From assembly GCA_043802345.1 (NCBI GenBank), contig JAZDLC010000497.1, positions 1 to 41,664 on the forward strand: a stretch of DNA of 41,664 nucleotides. Reading direction: 5' to 3'. Shown here one piece after another: positions 8,130-16,116 of the stretch; positions within the stretch are counted from its first letter, which is position 1; each line of letters opens with the position of its first letter. Position numbers and translations under genes: made by a program. Below the pieces are notes generated by a model that saw only the letters and a program-made list of their open reading frames with translations, made no database searches and was not told where the DNA came from. The DNA is from JAZDLC01 sp043802345. Lineage in GTDB: Bacteria; Planctomycetota; B15-G4; JADJEK01.

Positions 8130-9137
8130 TCAGGCAACGCCGCAAGCCTTCCGGGCGCGATCCACGACTTCGCGGGCCACGAGGCGGGCCTTCCGGGCCC
8201 CTTCCAGCAGGACGTCCTCCACATACGATGGCTCCCGCATCAGTTGCTCGTACCGCAGCCGCCCGTCGGCGAAATGCTCCTCGATCTTCGCCAGCAGCTC
8301 CTTCTTGGCGGCGCCATACCCGAAGTTCCCTGTCCGGTAGCGGCCGGCCAGATCCGCCTTCTCCTCCTCCGAGGCGAACAGCGAGTAGAGGGCGAAGACG
8401 GTGCAGGTGTCCGGGTTCTTGGGGCCCTCGAGGGGTGTCGAGTCGGTCTCGATCGACATGACGATCTTCTTGAGCGGCTTGCCGGAAAGGAACAACGGGA
8501 TGGTGTTGCCATAGCTCTTCGACATCTTGGCGCCGTCCGTGCCAGGCACCGCGGCACCCTTGCTGAGCTGGTGCCGCGGCAGGGTGAAGACCGGAGAACC
8601 ATACTGATCGTTGAAGCTGCGCGCCATGGTGCGGGTCATCTCGATGTGCTGGACCTGATCCCTGCCCACGGGGACGACGGTTGAGTCGTACGCCAGGATG
8701 TCCGCCGCCATCAGCACGGGATAGATGAACAAGCCGGCCGAGGCAGGCAGACCCCGCTCGATCTTGTCCTTGTAGCTCACCGCCCGTTGCAGGTCACCCA
8801 TGGCGGTGGCGGTCAGCAGCAACCAGGTCAGCTCGGTCACCTCCGGAACGTCCGAGTGGCGAAAGAAGACGCTTTTCTCCGGATCGAGGCCGCAGGCCAG
8901 GTAGGTGGCGGCCACGCTCTGGGTCAGCTCCCGCAGGCGGGCCGCATCATGAATCGTGGTCAGGGCGTGATAGTTGGCGATGAAGTAGAACGACCTGCCG
9001 GCCTGCTGGCAGGCGACGTGCTGTTGGATCGCTCCAAAGTAGTTGCCCAGGTGCAGTTCGCCGGATGGCTGGATCCCCGAGAGGAATCGGTCCGGTTTCT
9101 TTGCTGGTTCCTCGGTCACGGTACAATCATCTCGCAT
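8130..9137 (-). CDS. trpS: Tryptophanyl-tRNA synthetase
   Basis: This class Ic synthetase charges tRNA-Trp in the cytoplasm. With ATG 9137 it is 335 residues, the normal size. The N-terminal FLSGIQPSGELHLGNYFGA contains the HIGH-equivalent HLGN. The Rossmann-fold contacts GRDQVQH and DGAKMSKSYGN (the KMSKS loop) are intact. A GTG at 9119 would shorten the leader to about 13 residues before SGIQPSG and is equally plausible, since neither start has a good ribosome-binding site; the extension up to 9224 has no family similarity. It heads the minus-strand set trpS-yfhO-ECF sigma-anti-sigma and is divergent from the gene at 9199 with only about 60 bp between starts. Confidence 0.95.
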   Translation of the reverse strand: MRDDCTVTEEPAKKPDRFLSGIQPSGELHLGNYFGAIQQHVACQQAGRSFYFIANYHALTTIHDAARLRELTQSVAATYLACGLDPEKSVFFRHSDVPEVTELTWLLLTATAMGDLQRAVSYKDKIERGLPASAGLFIYPVLMAADILAYDSTVVPVGRDQVQHIEMTRTMARSFNDQYGSPVFTLPRHQLSKGAAVPGTDGAKMSKSYGNTIPLFLSGKPLKKIVMSIETDSTPLEGPKNPDTCTVFALYSLFASEEEKADLAGRYRTGNFGYGAAKKELLAKIEEHFADGRLRYEQLMREPSYVEDVLLEGARKARLVAREVVDRARKACGVA

Positions 9138-9198
9138 ACAGGAAGCGCGAAGCTCGACTTGTACGATTTTCGCGGATCGAGTCAAGCGAGGCTCTCCC

Positions 9199-11670
9199 GT
9201 GGTCAGGAAACTCCTGGTTCTCATTCTGCTGGCGAGTGCGGTCGGGCTGGCGCTCCAAGCGCTCTCTCACCGCGGCCAGGGCTCCGCTGGACCGGGAGAG
9301 GAAGCGTCATCGGAAGGTGGTTCCCCGGAGGTAGGCTTCGCTCCAGGTCTCGAGGGGGACGCCGGCCGGCCCGGCGGCGGCGCCGGCCCGGAGGGCGCGC
9401 TGAGATGGGATCTGCGGCCCGAGGATTCGGGGCAGGCCGGCCAGTTGATTGCCCAGGTGGTGGAGGTGGACGAGTGCATCGATCCCACCGGCACCAGGTT
9501 GATTCTCTCCGCCGGCGGCAAGGAATACTCGACCGAGATCCAGAAGGACGGGGGGGCGACGTTTTCCGGAGTGCGCTTTGATTCGGGCGGAACCGACTTC
9601 ACCCTGCGCACCGCGGTCCCGGACAGGAAGTGCTTTCCGGAACGGTTCACCATCGGCCCCGGCGACGTGGTCGGCCGCCCGCCCGCTGCCGGCGTTTCGG
9701 TGGCTCTCGTGCACCTTCATCTGCTGTCGGGAACGGTTCGGGACGCCTCCAGCCGCGAGCCGGTCGAAGAGGCCTCGCTCGAAGTCGACTCATTCGCCGT
9801 CTCGACGGCCGTCACTGATCAGGCAGGCCGGTACGAGTTGAATCTGCCGGAACCCGCGGGCACCTTGATTGTCCGGGCGCGGGGATACCAGGAGTTCCTC
9901 TGGAACTTCCCGGAGCAAACCGACCTGGGCCCCTGGCTTCCCGGCCGGCGCGACTTCGAACTGCTGCCGGACCACCTGACGTCATGGCTGCGGGTTGCGG
10001 CTGTCGCCGAACCGGATCGCCCCGCGGCGGGAGCGGAACTACGCATCGTGGAGCTTCACTCCCGCCCCTTTCCCCGGCTTGCGCTGGCCGGTCTGAAGAG
10101 CGACGAGCGGAACACGTTTCTCGGCAGTCTCGAGAGCGAGGTCAACGCCTTCGGCAGCCTGGCCGGGGCGGATGGACCGGTGCCGGAGCGGCTTGATGAA
10201 AACGGGGCAGCGTTGCTTCGCGTGAAGCTCCCGGGTGACCTCCAGGTGACGGTGCGGACGGGGAACCTGGTCGCGACCTCGCAGATCGAGATCCTGCCCG
10301 GGACGCAGGAACAGGTCGAGCTCACCCTCCTGCCCGGGGTCACGCTGGAAGTTCGTGTCGTCTGTTCCGGGCGGCGACTGCAACAGGTGCCGGTGGCGCT
10401 GCACTCCCTCGCGGATGGACGCATGGAAAGGGTGGTGAGCGACGAGGTCGGCTGGTGCCGCTTCGAAGGTCTCCTGCCGGGCCGCGATGTCGTTCTGTCC
10501 GTCCCCGGTGCTCTTGAGAGAACCGGGGACTGGACGGCGCAGAGCCGACGCATTCGCCTGCCGGCGGCGGCGACAGAGCCGCATCGGGTCGAACTCGAAC
10601 TCGCCAGGGATCCCTTGATGGAGGTGGAGGGACGGACTGTTGATGCGTCCACGCGCCAGCCGGTCATCGCCTGGATAGTCGCTGAGAATCCGACATCGGA
10701 TCCGCCCTTGCAGGCGATATGGACCGATGGGCTGGGGCGGTTTCTGATCACGGCGGTCCGCGCCGGGGACAGGCTGACCTTCCGCGCGGATGGCTACCGG
10801 GATGGGACCCTGGACGCGAGCCAGTTCGGCGATTCCGAGGTGGAGGTGCTGCTGGAGCCGGTGCGCGCCGGCGACACGCGGCTGGAGCTGAGGGTGGTCG
10901 ACGCCACGGGCAAGCCGCTCGAGGACGCTTCCGTCTGGACGAATACGGAGATCATCTCCGAGACAGGGCGGATCCTGGCCCGGATGCCGGGAGAGAGCTA
11001 CCGGTCGACCTCGAGGGACGGAATGCTGCACCTCTCGGCCCAGCTCCGTCCCGGGGAGCGTTTCGTGGTCGATGCCGCCGGCACCAGCATGGACGGCGAA
11101 CTGTCGGGACGAATCCGCATGGAGGTTTCTGCCGGGTTTGCAGGAGTGGTTGAGCTCGTGCTGCGACCCGCGGCTTCCATTGCCGGAACGAGCGAGTGGC
11201 CGGAAGGAGGATCATCTCTTGCCTCGGTCCGTGTGTCGTGGCTCTCGTTCGAGAGGGAGGCGACGGGAGGCGCGTGGATCAGCACCCGGGGTGAGCCGGA
11301 CGGGTCGTTCCTGCTGAAAGGCGTGCCCCCCGGCCCGGGGTACCTGGTGGCGGAGGCGCCTTTTCATGGCGGGTTGATCGTGACGAGTGTCCCGGCGGCC
11401 GGTCTGGAGCATCTGCGCGTTGACCTGGAACCCCTGGTCGACGTCCCGCTCGAGGTGCTCGATGCCAGGAGCCGCGTCCCGCTCCGCTTCGCCTCGCTCC
11501 AATCCCCCTTCGACCCGGGGAACGCCGGATCCACGACGGTCCCGGTCCCGCTCGGAGGGCAGGTCAAGGTGCGGGTCTCCGCCCCGGGGTACCTCTCCAG
11601 GGAGCTGACGGTGGGGGCGCAGGAGGGAAGGAGTGATGCGTTGGTGGTGGAACTCGAGAGGGTGGAGTAG
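9199..11670 (+). CDS. Large exported protein with carboxypeptidase-regulatory-like repeats
   Basis: This is 823 residues from a GTG start at 9199, chosen because it gives a clean signal/anchor segment (VRKLLVLILLASAVGLAL); a weak GCGAGG precedes it. A Gly/Glu-rich linker follows, then a chain of beta-sandwich modules. Several match the carboxypeptidase regulatory-like pattern, such as GTVRDASSREPVEEASLEVDS with TDQAGRYELNLPEPAG near residue 180-225, GRTVDASTRQPV near 475, and VVDATGKPLEDASV near 565. No catalytic domain is visible. Such proteins are frequent in planctomycetes and are thought to be cell-envelope or adhesion proteins. The ligand is unknown. It is a single-gene unit followed directly by a repeat element. 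Confidence 0.75.
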   Translation: MVRKLLVLILLASAVGLALQALSHRGQGSAGPGEEASSEGGSPEVGFAPGLEGDAGRPGGGAGPEGALRWDLRPEDSGQAGQLIAQVVEVDECIDPTGTRLILSAGGKEYSTEIQKDGGATFSGVRFDSGGTDFTLRTAVPDRKCFPERFTIGPGDVVGRPPAAGVSVALVHLHLLSGTVRDASSREPVEEASLEVDSFAVSTAVTDQAGRYELNLPEPAGTLIVRARGYQEFLWNFPEQTDLGPWLPGRRDFELLPDHLTSWLRVAAVAEPDRPAAGAELRIVELHSRPFPRLALAGLKSDERNTFLGSLESEVNAFGSLAGADGPVPERLDENGAALLRVKLPGDLQVTVRTGNLVATSQIEILPGTQEQVELTLLPGVTLEVRVVCSGRRLQQVPVALHSLADGRMERVVSDEVGWCRFEGLLPGRDVVLSVPGALERTGDWTAQSRRIRLPAAATEPHRVELELARDPLMEVEGRTVDASTRQPVIAWIVAENPTSDPPLQAIWTDGLGRFLITAVRAGDRLTFRADGYRDGTLDASQFGDSEVEVLLEPVRAGDTRLELRVVDATGKPLEDASVWTNTEIISETGRILARMPGESYRSTSRDGMLHLSAQLRPGERFVVDAAGTSMDGELSGRIRMEVSAGFAGVVELVLRPAASIAGTSEWPEGGSSLASVRVSWLSFEREATGGAWISTRGEPDGSFLLKGVPPGPGYLVAEAPFHGGLIVTSVPAAGLEHLRVDLEPLVDVPLEVLDARSRVPLRFASLQSPFDPGNAGSTTVPVPLGGQVKVRVSAPGYLSRELTVGAQEGRSDALVVELERVE

Positions 11671-11682
11671 CGACACTCACAT

Positions 11683-11863
11683 GAAGAGGCGCCAGGCATG
11701 GATCCTCAACTCGTACTCAGCGGAGCCCCCCACAAAGGGACCAATGGCAAGCCACCGACGCGATTCGTACTCGTACTCAGTCCCGCAGGGACGGTACTCG
11801 TACTCGTACTCGTACTCGAATCGTCGATGGCCGACCTGTATCGAGGGCTCGAGTACGAGTACG
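11683..11863. repeat. TACTCG-rich dispersed repeat family 2, copy A
   Basis: This is 181 bp, from GAAGAGGCGCCAGGCATGG to GGGCTCGAGTACGAGTAC, just after the stop at 11670. The core carries several TACTCG hexamers in tandem (11767-11820) around CAGTCCCGCAGGGACGG. The reverse complement of 24994-25243 matches from GGACCAATGGCAAGCC through GGGCTCGAGTACGAG, and again at the GAAGAGGC end. Copy A lacks about 80 bp that copy B has between the two matching blocks. It fills most of the 273-base gap; no gene is credible there. Confidence 0.8.
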
Positions 11864-11943
11864 GGAAGATCTGCCCCTGCCGCAAAGTTCAGTCACAGGC
11901 GAGTGGCACAATAGCCAGGAGACCTGGTGCTTTCGCTGAACGG

Positions 11944-12699
11944 CTACTGCTTCGGCTTCCGCGCGACCAGCACCAGGGAATGCCCCAGCGGCGCGGAGAT
12001 GTAGCGGAGGATGCGGCCTTCGCCGCCGAAAACCGCGCCGAGGAGGGAGTTGGCGAGCTTCCCTGGGCGATGGGTCAGGTTCGAGCGGGTGTCGTTCGGC
12101 TTCGGGAAGAGGCGTTCCTTGAGCTTCAGGAGCAAAACCGCGGGGAGGATCAACGGGAAGAGGGTCACGTTCACGTAGGTCGCCTTCTCCACCGTCAGCC
12201 CGGCCTGCCGCACCTTCCTCACCAATCCTGAACGGGTGTAGCGGCGCTTGTGGTGGGCGACCGTGTCGTTGTTCGAGAAGAGGAACTGGTAGGCCGGGAC
12301 CGAGAAGAAGGCCGTGCCTCCCGGCCTGAGCACCCGGTGGACCTCGGCCAGCGCCCCCTGGTCGTCGTCCAGATGTTCGAGGCAGTCGAAGAACGTCACC
12401 AGGTCATGGCTGCCCGTTTTGAGCGGCAAGAAGTCGGCGCCGCCGACGAAGCTGTTCGGGAAGCCCCGCTCCCTGCAGATCTTGATCGAGTGCAGGTCGG
12501 AGTCGACGCCGACAGGCCGGCCGAACGCATTCAGTCCCGGCAGCATGCCACCCACACCGCAGCCGATGTCCGCGATGGCAAGGCCCTCCCTGTTCGGCAG
12601 GAAGTGCTCCAGGATGGCGAAGTAGCTGCGTCGCCGGCCCACGAACCACCAGTGGTCGCGCTCCAGGTTCAGGAACTGGTCGTAGGCGACGCACTCCAC
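11944..12699 (-). CDS. Class I SAM-dependent methyltransferase
   Basis: This is 251 residues from a GTG at 12699, 4 nt after the previous stop, indicating coupling; no clear Shine-Dalgarno is visible. The Rossmann motif I is IADIGCGVGG (42-51), with the acidic motif II in VGVDSD and motif IV/V in DLVTFFDCLEHLDDD and VLRPGGTAFFSVPAY. This is the methyltransferase-11 type. The C-terminal third has a hydrophobic stretch (NVTLFPLILPAVLLLKL), suggesting membrane association or a lipid-linked substrate. Similar proteins occur in cell-surface polysaccharide clusters; the acceptor is unknown. It is the last gene of the run GT2, flavoprotein, methyltransferase, methyltransferase. Confidence 0.85.
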   Translation of the reverse strand: MECVAYDQFLNLERDHWWFVGRRRSYFAILEHFLPNREGLAIADIGCGVGGMLPGLNAFGRPVGVDSDLHSIKICRERGFPNSFVGGADFLPLKTGSHDLVTFFDCLEHLDDDQGALAEVHRVLRPGGTAFFSVPAYQFLFSNNDTVAHHKRRYTRSGLVRKVRQAGLTVEKATYVNVTLFPLILPAVLLLKLKERLFPKPNDTRSNLTHRPGKLANSLLGAVFGGEGRILRYISAPLGHSLVLVARKPKQ

Positions 12700-12703
12700 G
12701 GGG

Positions 12704-13624
12704 CTACGCCGATCCTGCCTGCTTCTTTGCCACGATCAGCATCTCGTCGAACAGGTTGACATAGACCGAGGTGCGACCGATCAGCCTGAGCGGTGAGGCC
12801 AGGATGGAGAGCAACGGGTGGATCTTGCCCACCCTTTCCACCAGGAAGTTCATCGAAACCCGCTTGCCGCCTCTTCTGGCGGAGTTCTCCTCGACCGCGA
12901 ACCCGGCCTTGTCGAGCAGGACGGCGACCGTCTTCGGGCCGAAGTGGTAGAGATGCTCGGCCATCTTGTAATGCTGCCAGCGGCGCCCCAGCAGCCTGGC
13001 GGAACGCGACTCCACGTTCTGCGTCTCGACGATCAGCAGGCCGTCGTCCTTCAGGAGGCGTGCGGCCTTCCTGAGGTGAGGAACGGGATCCTCCAGGTGC
13101 TCGACCACGTCCCAGAAGGTGATCGCATCGAACGAGTTCTCGGGCAGATCGAGGTCGACGATCGAGCCGCACACGATCTTCTCGAATCCGAACATCTCCT
13201 TCGACTTCTCCGACATGTACTCGGAGAGTTCGACCCCGTGGCATTCCCAACCGATCTCCTGCATGGTGGCCAGGAAGAACCCGGCGGCCGAGCCGACGTC
13301 GAGGACCCTTCCCCCCTCCGGCTTGCGGCTGGTGATGACCTTCCGGCGCATGCGGTACGTGGAGAGATACAGTTCCCGGTCGTTCAGGTAGTCGGTGTAC
13401 CCGAACTCGCGCGCCTGGTCCGAGTGCCAGTAGGCGGTCTGGTACATGGCCGTGATCTGCTCCGGGTCGAGCCTGGGCAGGGTGTAGACCAGGTTGCAGC
13501 CGCGGCACTTGACGACCCGGTACGGCTCCTGGTGAAACAGCGTGTTCGGGTCATCACGGCCGCACAGGTAGCACGGCACCTCCCGGGTGGGGCGGGCGCT
13601 GACGATGTCGGCGGAGCGCCGCAT
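12704..13624 (-). CDS. Class I SAM methyltransferase with N-terminal zinc-ribbon-like motif
   Basis: This is 306 residues. Four cysteines C18, C21, C40, C43 (CYLCG and CRGC) form a probable zinc ribbon at the N-terminus. A SAM-binding domain follows, with motif I VLDVGSAAGFF (about 107-117), the acidic residue in CHGVELSEYM, and ITFWDVVEHLEDP plus LLKDDGLLIVETQN. This arrangement (Cys-rich head, then methyltransferase type 11/23) is typical of methyltransferases in nucleotide-sugar and O-antigen clusters, including sugar C- or O-methylation. The ATG at 13624 overlaps the flavoprotein stop by one base (TGATG arrangement), so translation is coupled. Confidence 0.85.
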   Translation of the reverse strand: MRRSADIVSARPTREVPCYLCGRDDPNTLFHQEPYRVVKCRGCNLVYTLPRLDPEQITAMYQTAYWHSDQAREFGYTDYLNDRELYLSTYRMRRKVITSRKPEGGRVLDVGSAAGFFLATMQEIGWECHGVELSEYMSEKSKEMFGFEKIVCGSIVDLDLPENSFDAITFWDVVEHLEDPVPHLRKAARLLKDDGLLIVETQNVESRSARLLGRRWQHYKMAEHLYHFGPKTVAVLLDKAGFAVEENSARRGGKRVSMNFLVERVGKIHPLLSILASPLRLIGRTSVYVNLFDEMLIVAKKQAGSA

Positions 13625-15030
13625 CAGTCGACGTGCTCCTCCCCGACCAGGAGCTTGTCATGATCCTCTCCCTTCGCCCCCAGCAGCCGGTCCGCGAGCA
13701 CCATTCCCATGGCGATGGAGTGGTCCATGTTGCCGTACTGGAAGAGCCCCTGGCGGCCCGTGGAGTGGAAGTTCTCGAAGCTCTTCATCCACCCCAGGCA
13801 GACCTTGACATGCTCGCGATAGACCAGGTCGTACAGCGGGTAGGAGAACCGCTCCCTGTAGATGTACGCATCCCTGACCTCGGCGCTTCGAATCAGGCCC
13901 ACCTTCTCCAGATCGCCCACAGCCAGGTTGACCAGATCATCCCGCTCCATGTTCCAGGTCTCGTCGTCGGCGCTGCACGTGATCTCGGCGCAGATGAGCG
14001 TCTTCCCTTCCGGGGTGCAGTGCTCCGAGAAGTTCTTGGATTCCGAGATCCTGTGAACCCGGAGATGCTTCTCCGGCAGGTAGATCCAGTGATCATCGGT
14101 GACCTTGTCCCGGTCGAGCACCAACATGACGAACACGATCGCCTTGTACTTCAGAAGGCGCCGGGATCGGACCACCTCCTCCGGGGGTGCCGGGTCGAGC
14201 AGGTCGAGGGCCGTGGTGATCGGAATGGTGCTGATCAGGGTCTCGACCGGTTCCGACTCCGCGGAACCTTCCCGACCGAACTCGACTGACACGACCCGCT
14301 TGCCCTCCCAGCGGATAGCGCTGATGCCGGCCCCGGTCAGCACCCGGTTCCCGGCGCTCTTCAGGATCTCCTCGGCGTACCGCTCGGAGAGGTGGCCGAT
14401 GCCGCCACGCGCGGGGTAGATGAACTTCGAGACCAGGGTGCGGGGTGTGTTCTTCGGGCGGAACAGGGTCTGCTTGACCGTGTCCATCAGGTTCAGCAGC
14501 GTGATTCTCTGCGAGGCCCAGTCCGCGGAGATTTCGGTGCACGGAATGCCCCAGGCCTTCTCGGTGTAGGTGCCGAAGAACAGCTCATACAGCGTCTTGC
14601 CGAAGCGCTTCATGATCCAGTTCTGGAAGCAGTCGTCCGGAATGGGGTGGATCTTGTTCTGGATGCGGATCAGGAAGTAGTCGGTGAATGAGCGGACCAG
14701 CAGCCACGGAGGCAGCGAGCGGATCACGTTCGTCGCGTTCAGCGGGTAGTTGAAGAACTTCCCCAGCATGAAAATCCGGGAGAGCCGATCGCGCCAATGC
14801 ACATTGTCTCTGAGCAGCTCCTCGACCTGGGCCTGGACCCGGCGGTTGCGGGTGTGGAAACGGTGCGGACCGAGGTCGAAGGTGTACCCATCCCGCTGGA
14901 AGGAGGCGGCCAGTCCGCCCACGTAACCCTCTTTCTCGAGAAGACTAACGCTGCGTCCCTTGCTCGAGAGGTTGTATCCAGCCGACAGGCCGGTCAGGCC
15001 AGCGCCGAGAATCGTGAACTGATGGGTCAT
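13624..15030 (-). CDS. FAD-dependent oxidoreductase, UDP-galactopyranose-mutase/HemY-like
   Basis: This is 468 residues. The N-terminal dinucleotide fold has TILGAGLTGLSAGYNL (GxGxxG at 9-14) and the ribose-binding acidic residue in SLLEKEG. GPHRFHT (54-60) closely resembles the GPHIFHT signature of UDP-galactopyranose mutase, and FFGTYTEKAWGIP and IYPARGGIGHL fit amine-oxidase-fold flavoproteins. It is longer than bacterial Glf (about 380), so it may act on another nucleotide or lipid-linked sugar. Neighbours (a glycosyltransferase and two methyltransferases) suggest surface-glycan synthesis. The 257 bases between this start and the glycosyltransferase hold no gene I can support; they include a run of eight G at 15138-15145. 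Confidence 0.75.
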   Translation of the reverse strand: MTHQFTILGAGLTGLSAGYNLSSKGRSVSLLEKEGYVGGLAASFQRDGYTFDLGPHRFHTRNRRVQAQVEELLRDNVHWRDRLSRIFMLGKFFNYPLNATNVIRSLPPWLLVRSFTDYFLIRIQNKIHPIPDDCFQNWIMKRFGKTLYELFFGTYTEKAWGIPCTEISADWASQRITLLNLMDTVKQTLFRPKNTPRTLVSKFIYPARGGIGHLSERYAEEILKSAGNRVLTGAGISAIRWEGKRVVSVEFGREGSAESEPVETLISTIPITTALDLLDPAPPEEVVRSRRLLKYKAIVFVMLVLDRDKVTDDHWIYLPEKHLRVHRISESKNFSEHCTPEGKTLICAEITCSADDETWNMERDDLVNLAVGDLEKVGLIRSAEVRDAYIYRERFSYPLYDLVYREHVKVCLGWMKSFENFHSTGRQGLFQYGNMDHSIAMGMVLADRLLGAKGEDHDKLLVGEEHVD

Positions 15031-15287
15031 GCGTGGATCACGAGGGGCTGATCTGCAAAGAGGAAAAGATTCCCTCTCATCGAAAATGCCGTCCTGAGAG
15101 CTTTACGAGAATCGAGCCGCCGAAGAGCGGTCCGGCCGGGGGGGGGCACGGCGAACAAGGCGGAGTCTAGCAGACCGTTCAGGACCTGTGCAACGGCCAG
15201 GCCGGCCGTCGCTGGCAATCTCTCTGCCCCACAGAACGTACCGTTTCCGCACATGCGCGGCGTTCCGCGTCGACCGTGGCACCTCCG

Positions 15288-16007
15288 TCACAGGCCGTAC
15301 CTGCCCCGGGCCGCCCGCACTCGGATGGCGAGCAGCTCCGCGAAAGAGCGGCTCGTGTCCCGCACCAGCCGGACCTTGGAATTCGGCCTGTCCTCCCAGG
15401 TGACCGGCACCTCGTCCACCCGGAGGCCCAGCCGGTGAGCCAGGAACAGGATCTCCGCGTCGAACGACCAGCCGTCCACCACCGAGCGGGTGAAGATCGC
15501 CTGAGCCGCCTCTCGCTGGAAGGCCTTGAAGCCGCAGGTGTAGTCGGAGAAACCGGTCCCCAGCACGCTGTTGACCACATGGGTGTATCCCCTCCCCATG
15601 AAGGTCCTGAGTCCGCTTTGAGCGGCGCGAATCACCGCTTCCGCATGCTTGCGGGTGCCGATGACGACGTCCGCCCCGTCCTCGAGGCGCGGCAGGAATC
15701 GATCCAGCTCCTCCAGGGGAGTGGAGAGGTCCGCGTCGGTGAAGAAGACGTACTCCCCGCGGGCCTCCAGCATGCCGCGCCGCACGGAAGAGCCTTTCCC
15801 GAGATTGATCGTGTTCTCCCGGATCTCGAGCGGCATCGAAGGCGCCAGTTCGTTCAGGATCTCCAGGCTGCGATCCCTGCTGCCGTCATCCACGGCGACG
15901 ATCTCGAAATCGGACCCAAAGCGGCTCTCCAGGAAGCTCGAGAGAGACAGGAACGAGTTCCTGAGGACCGGCTCTTCGTTGAAGACGGGCACGACCGCGC
16001 TGATCAT
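15288..16007 (-). CDS. Family 2 glycosyltransferase, dolichyl/polyprenyl-phosphate glycosyltransferase type
   Basis: This is 239 residues with the GT-A fold: VVPVFNEE at the N-terminus, DDGSRDRS (40-47), and the metal-binding DAD at 91-93 (FFTDADLSTP). The C-terminal part, GFKAFQREAAQAIF, WSFDAEILFLAHRLGL and VDEVPVTW, matches ALG5/DPM1-like enzymes. These transfer a sugar from UDP-Glc or GDP-Man onto a polyprenyl phosphate at the inner face of the membrane. No C-terminal transmembrane helices follow, as in the soluble DPM1/ALG5-like forms. The product is the usual donor for GT-C or YfhO-type enzymes, and a YfhO-family gene starts 110 bp away divergently. Confidence 0.88.
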   Translation of the reverse strand: MISAVVPVFNEEPVLRNSFLSLSSFLESRFGSDFEIVAVDDGSRDRSLEILNELAPSMPLEIRENTINLGKGSSVRRGMLEARGEYVFFTDADLSTPLEELDRFLPRLEDGADVVIGTRKHAEAVIRAAQSGLRTFMGRGYTHVVNSVLGTGFSDYTCGFKAFQREAAQAIFTRSVVDGWSFDAEILFLAHRLGLRVDEVPVTWEDRPNSKVRLVRDTSRSFAELLAIRVRAARGRYGL

Positions 16008-16116
16008 GGAGATTCGCTAGGAATAAGGACCTGGCCAAAAAGCACCGATGATATCGTCCTGTCGGCGCCGAGAGAATGAGCAACGGTGATTGGCCGGATC
16101 TGGAGACCGTGAGTCG

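Noticed and set aside
11767..11820. TACTCG tandem array considered as a CRISPR
   Set aside because: Repeat units are six bases with no unique spacers and no cas genes.
11698..12231. Plus-strand frame with a Tyr/Ser or Val/Leu alternating stretch over repeat copy A
   Set aside because: The alternating residues are only a translation of the TACTCG hexamer, and the frame then runs antisense into a methyltransferase.
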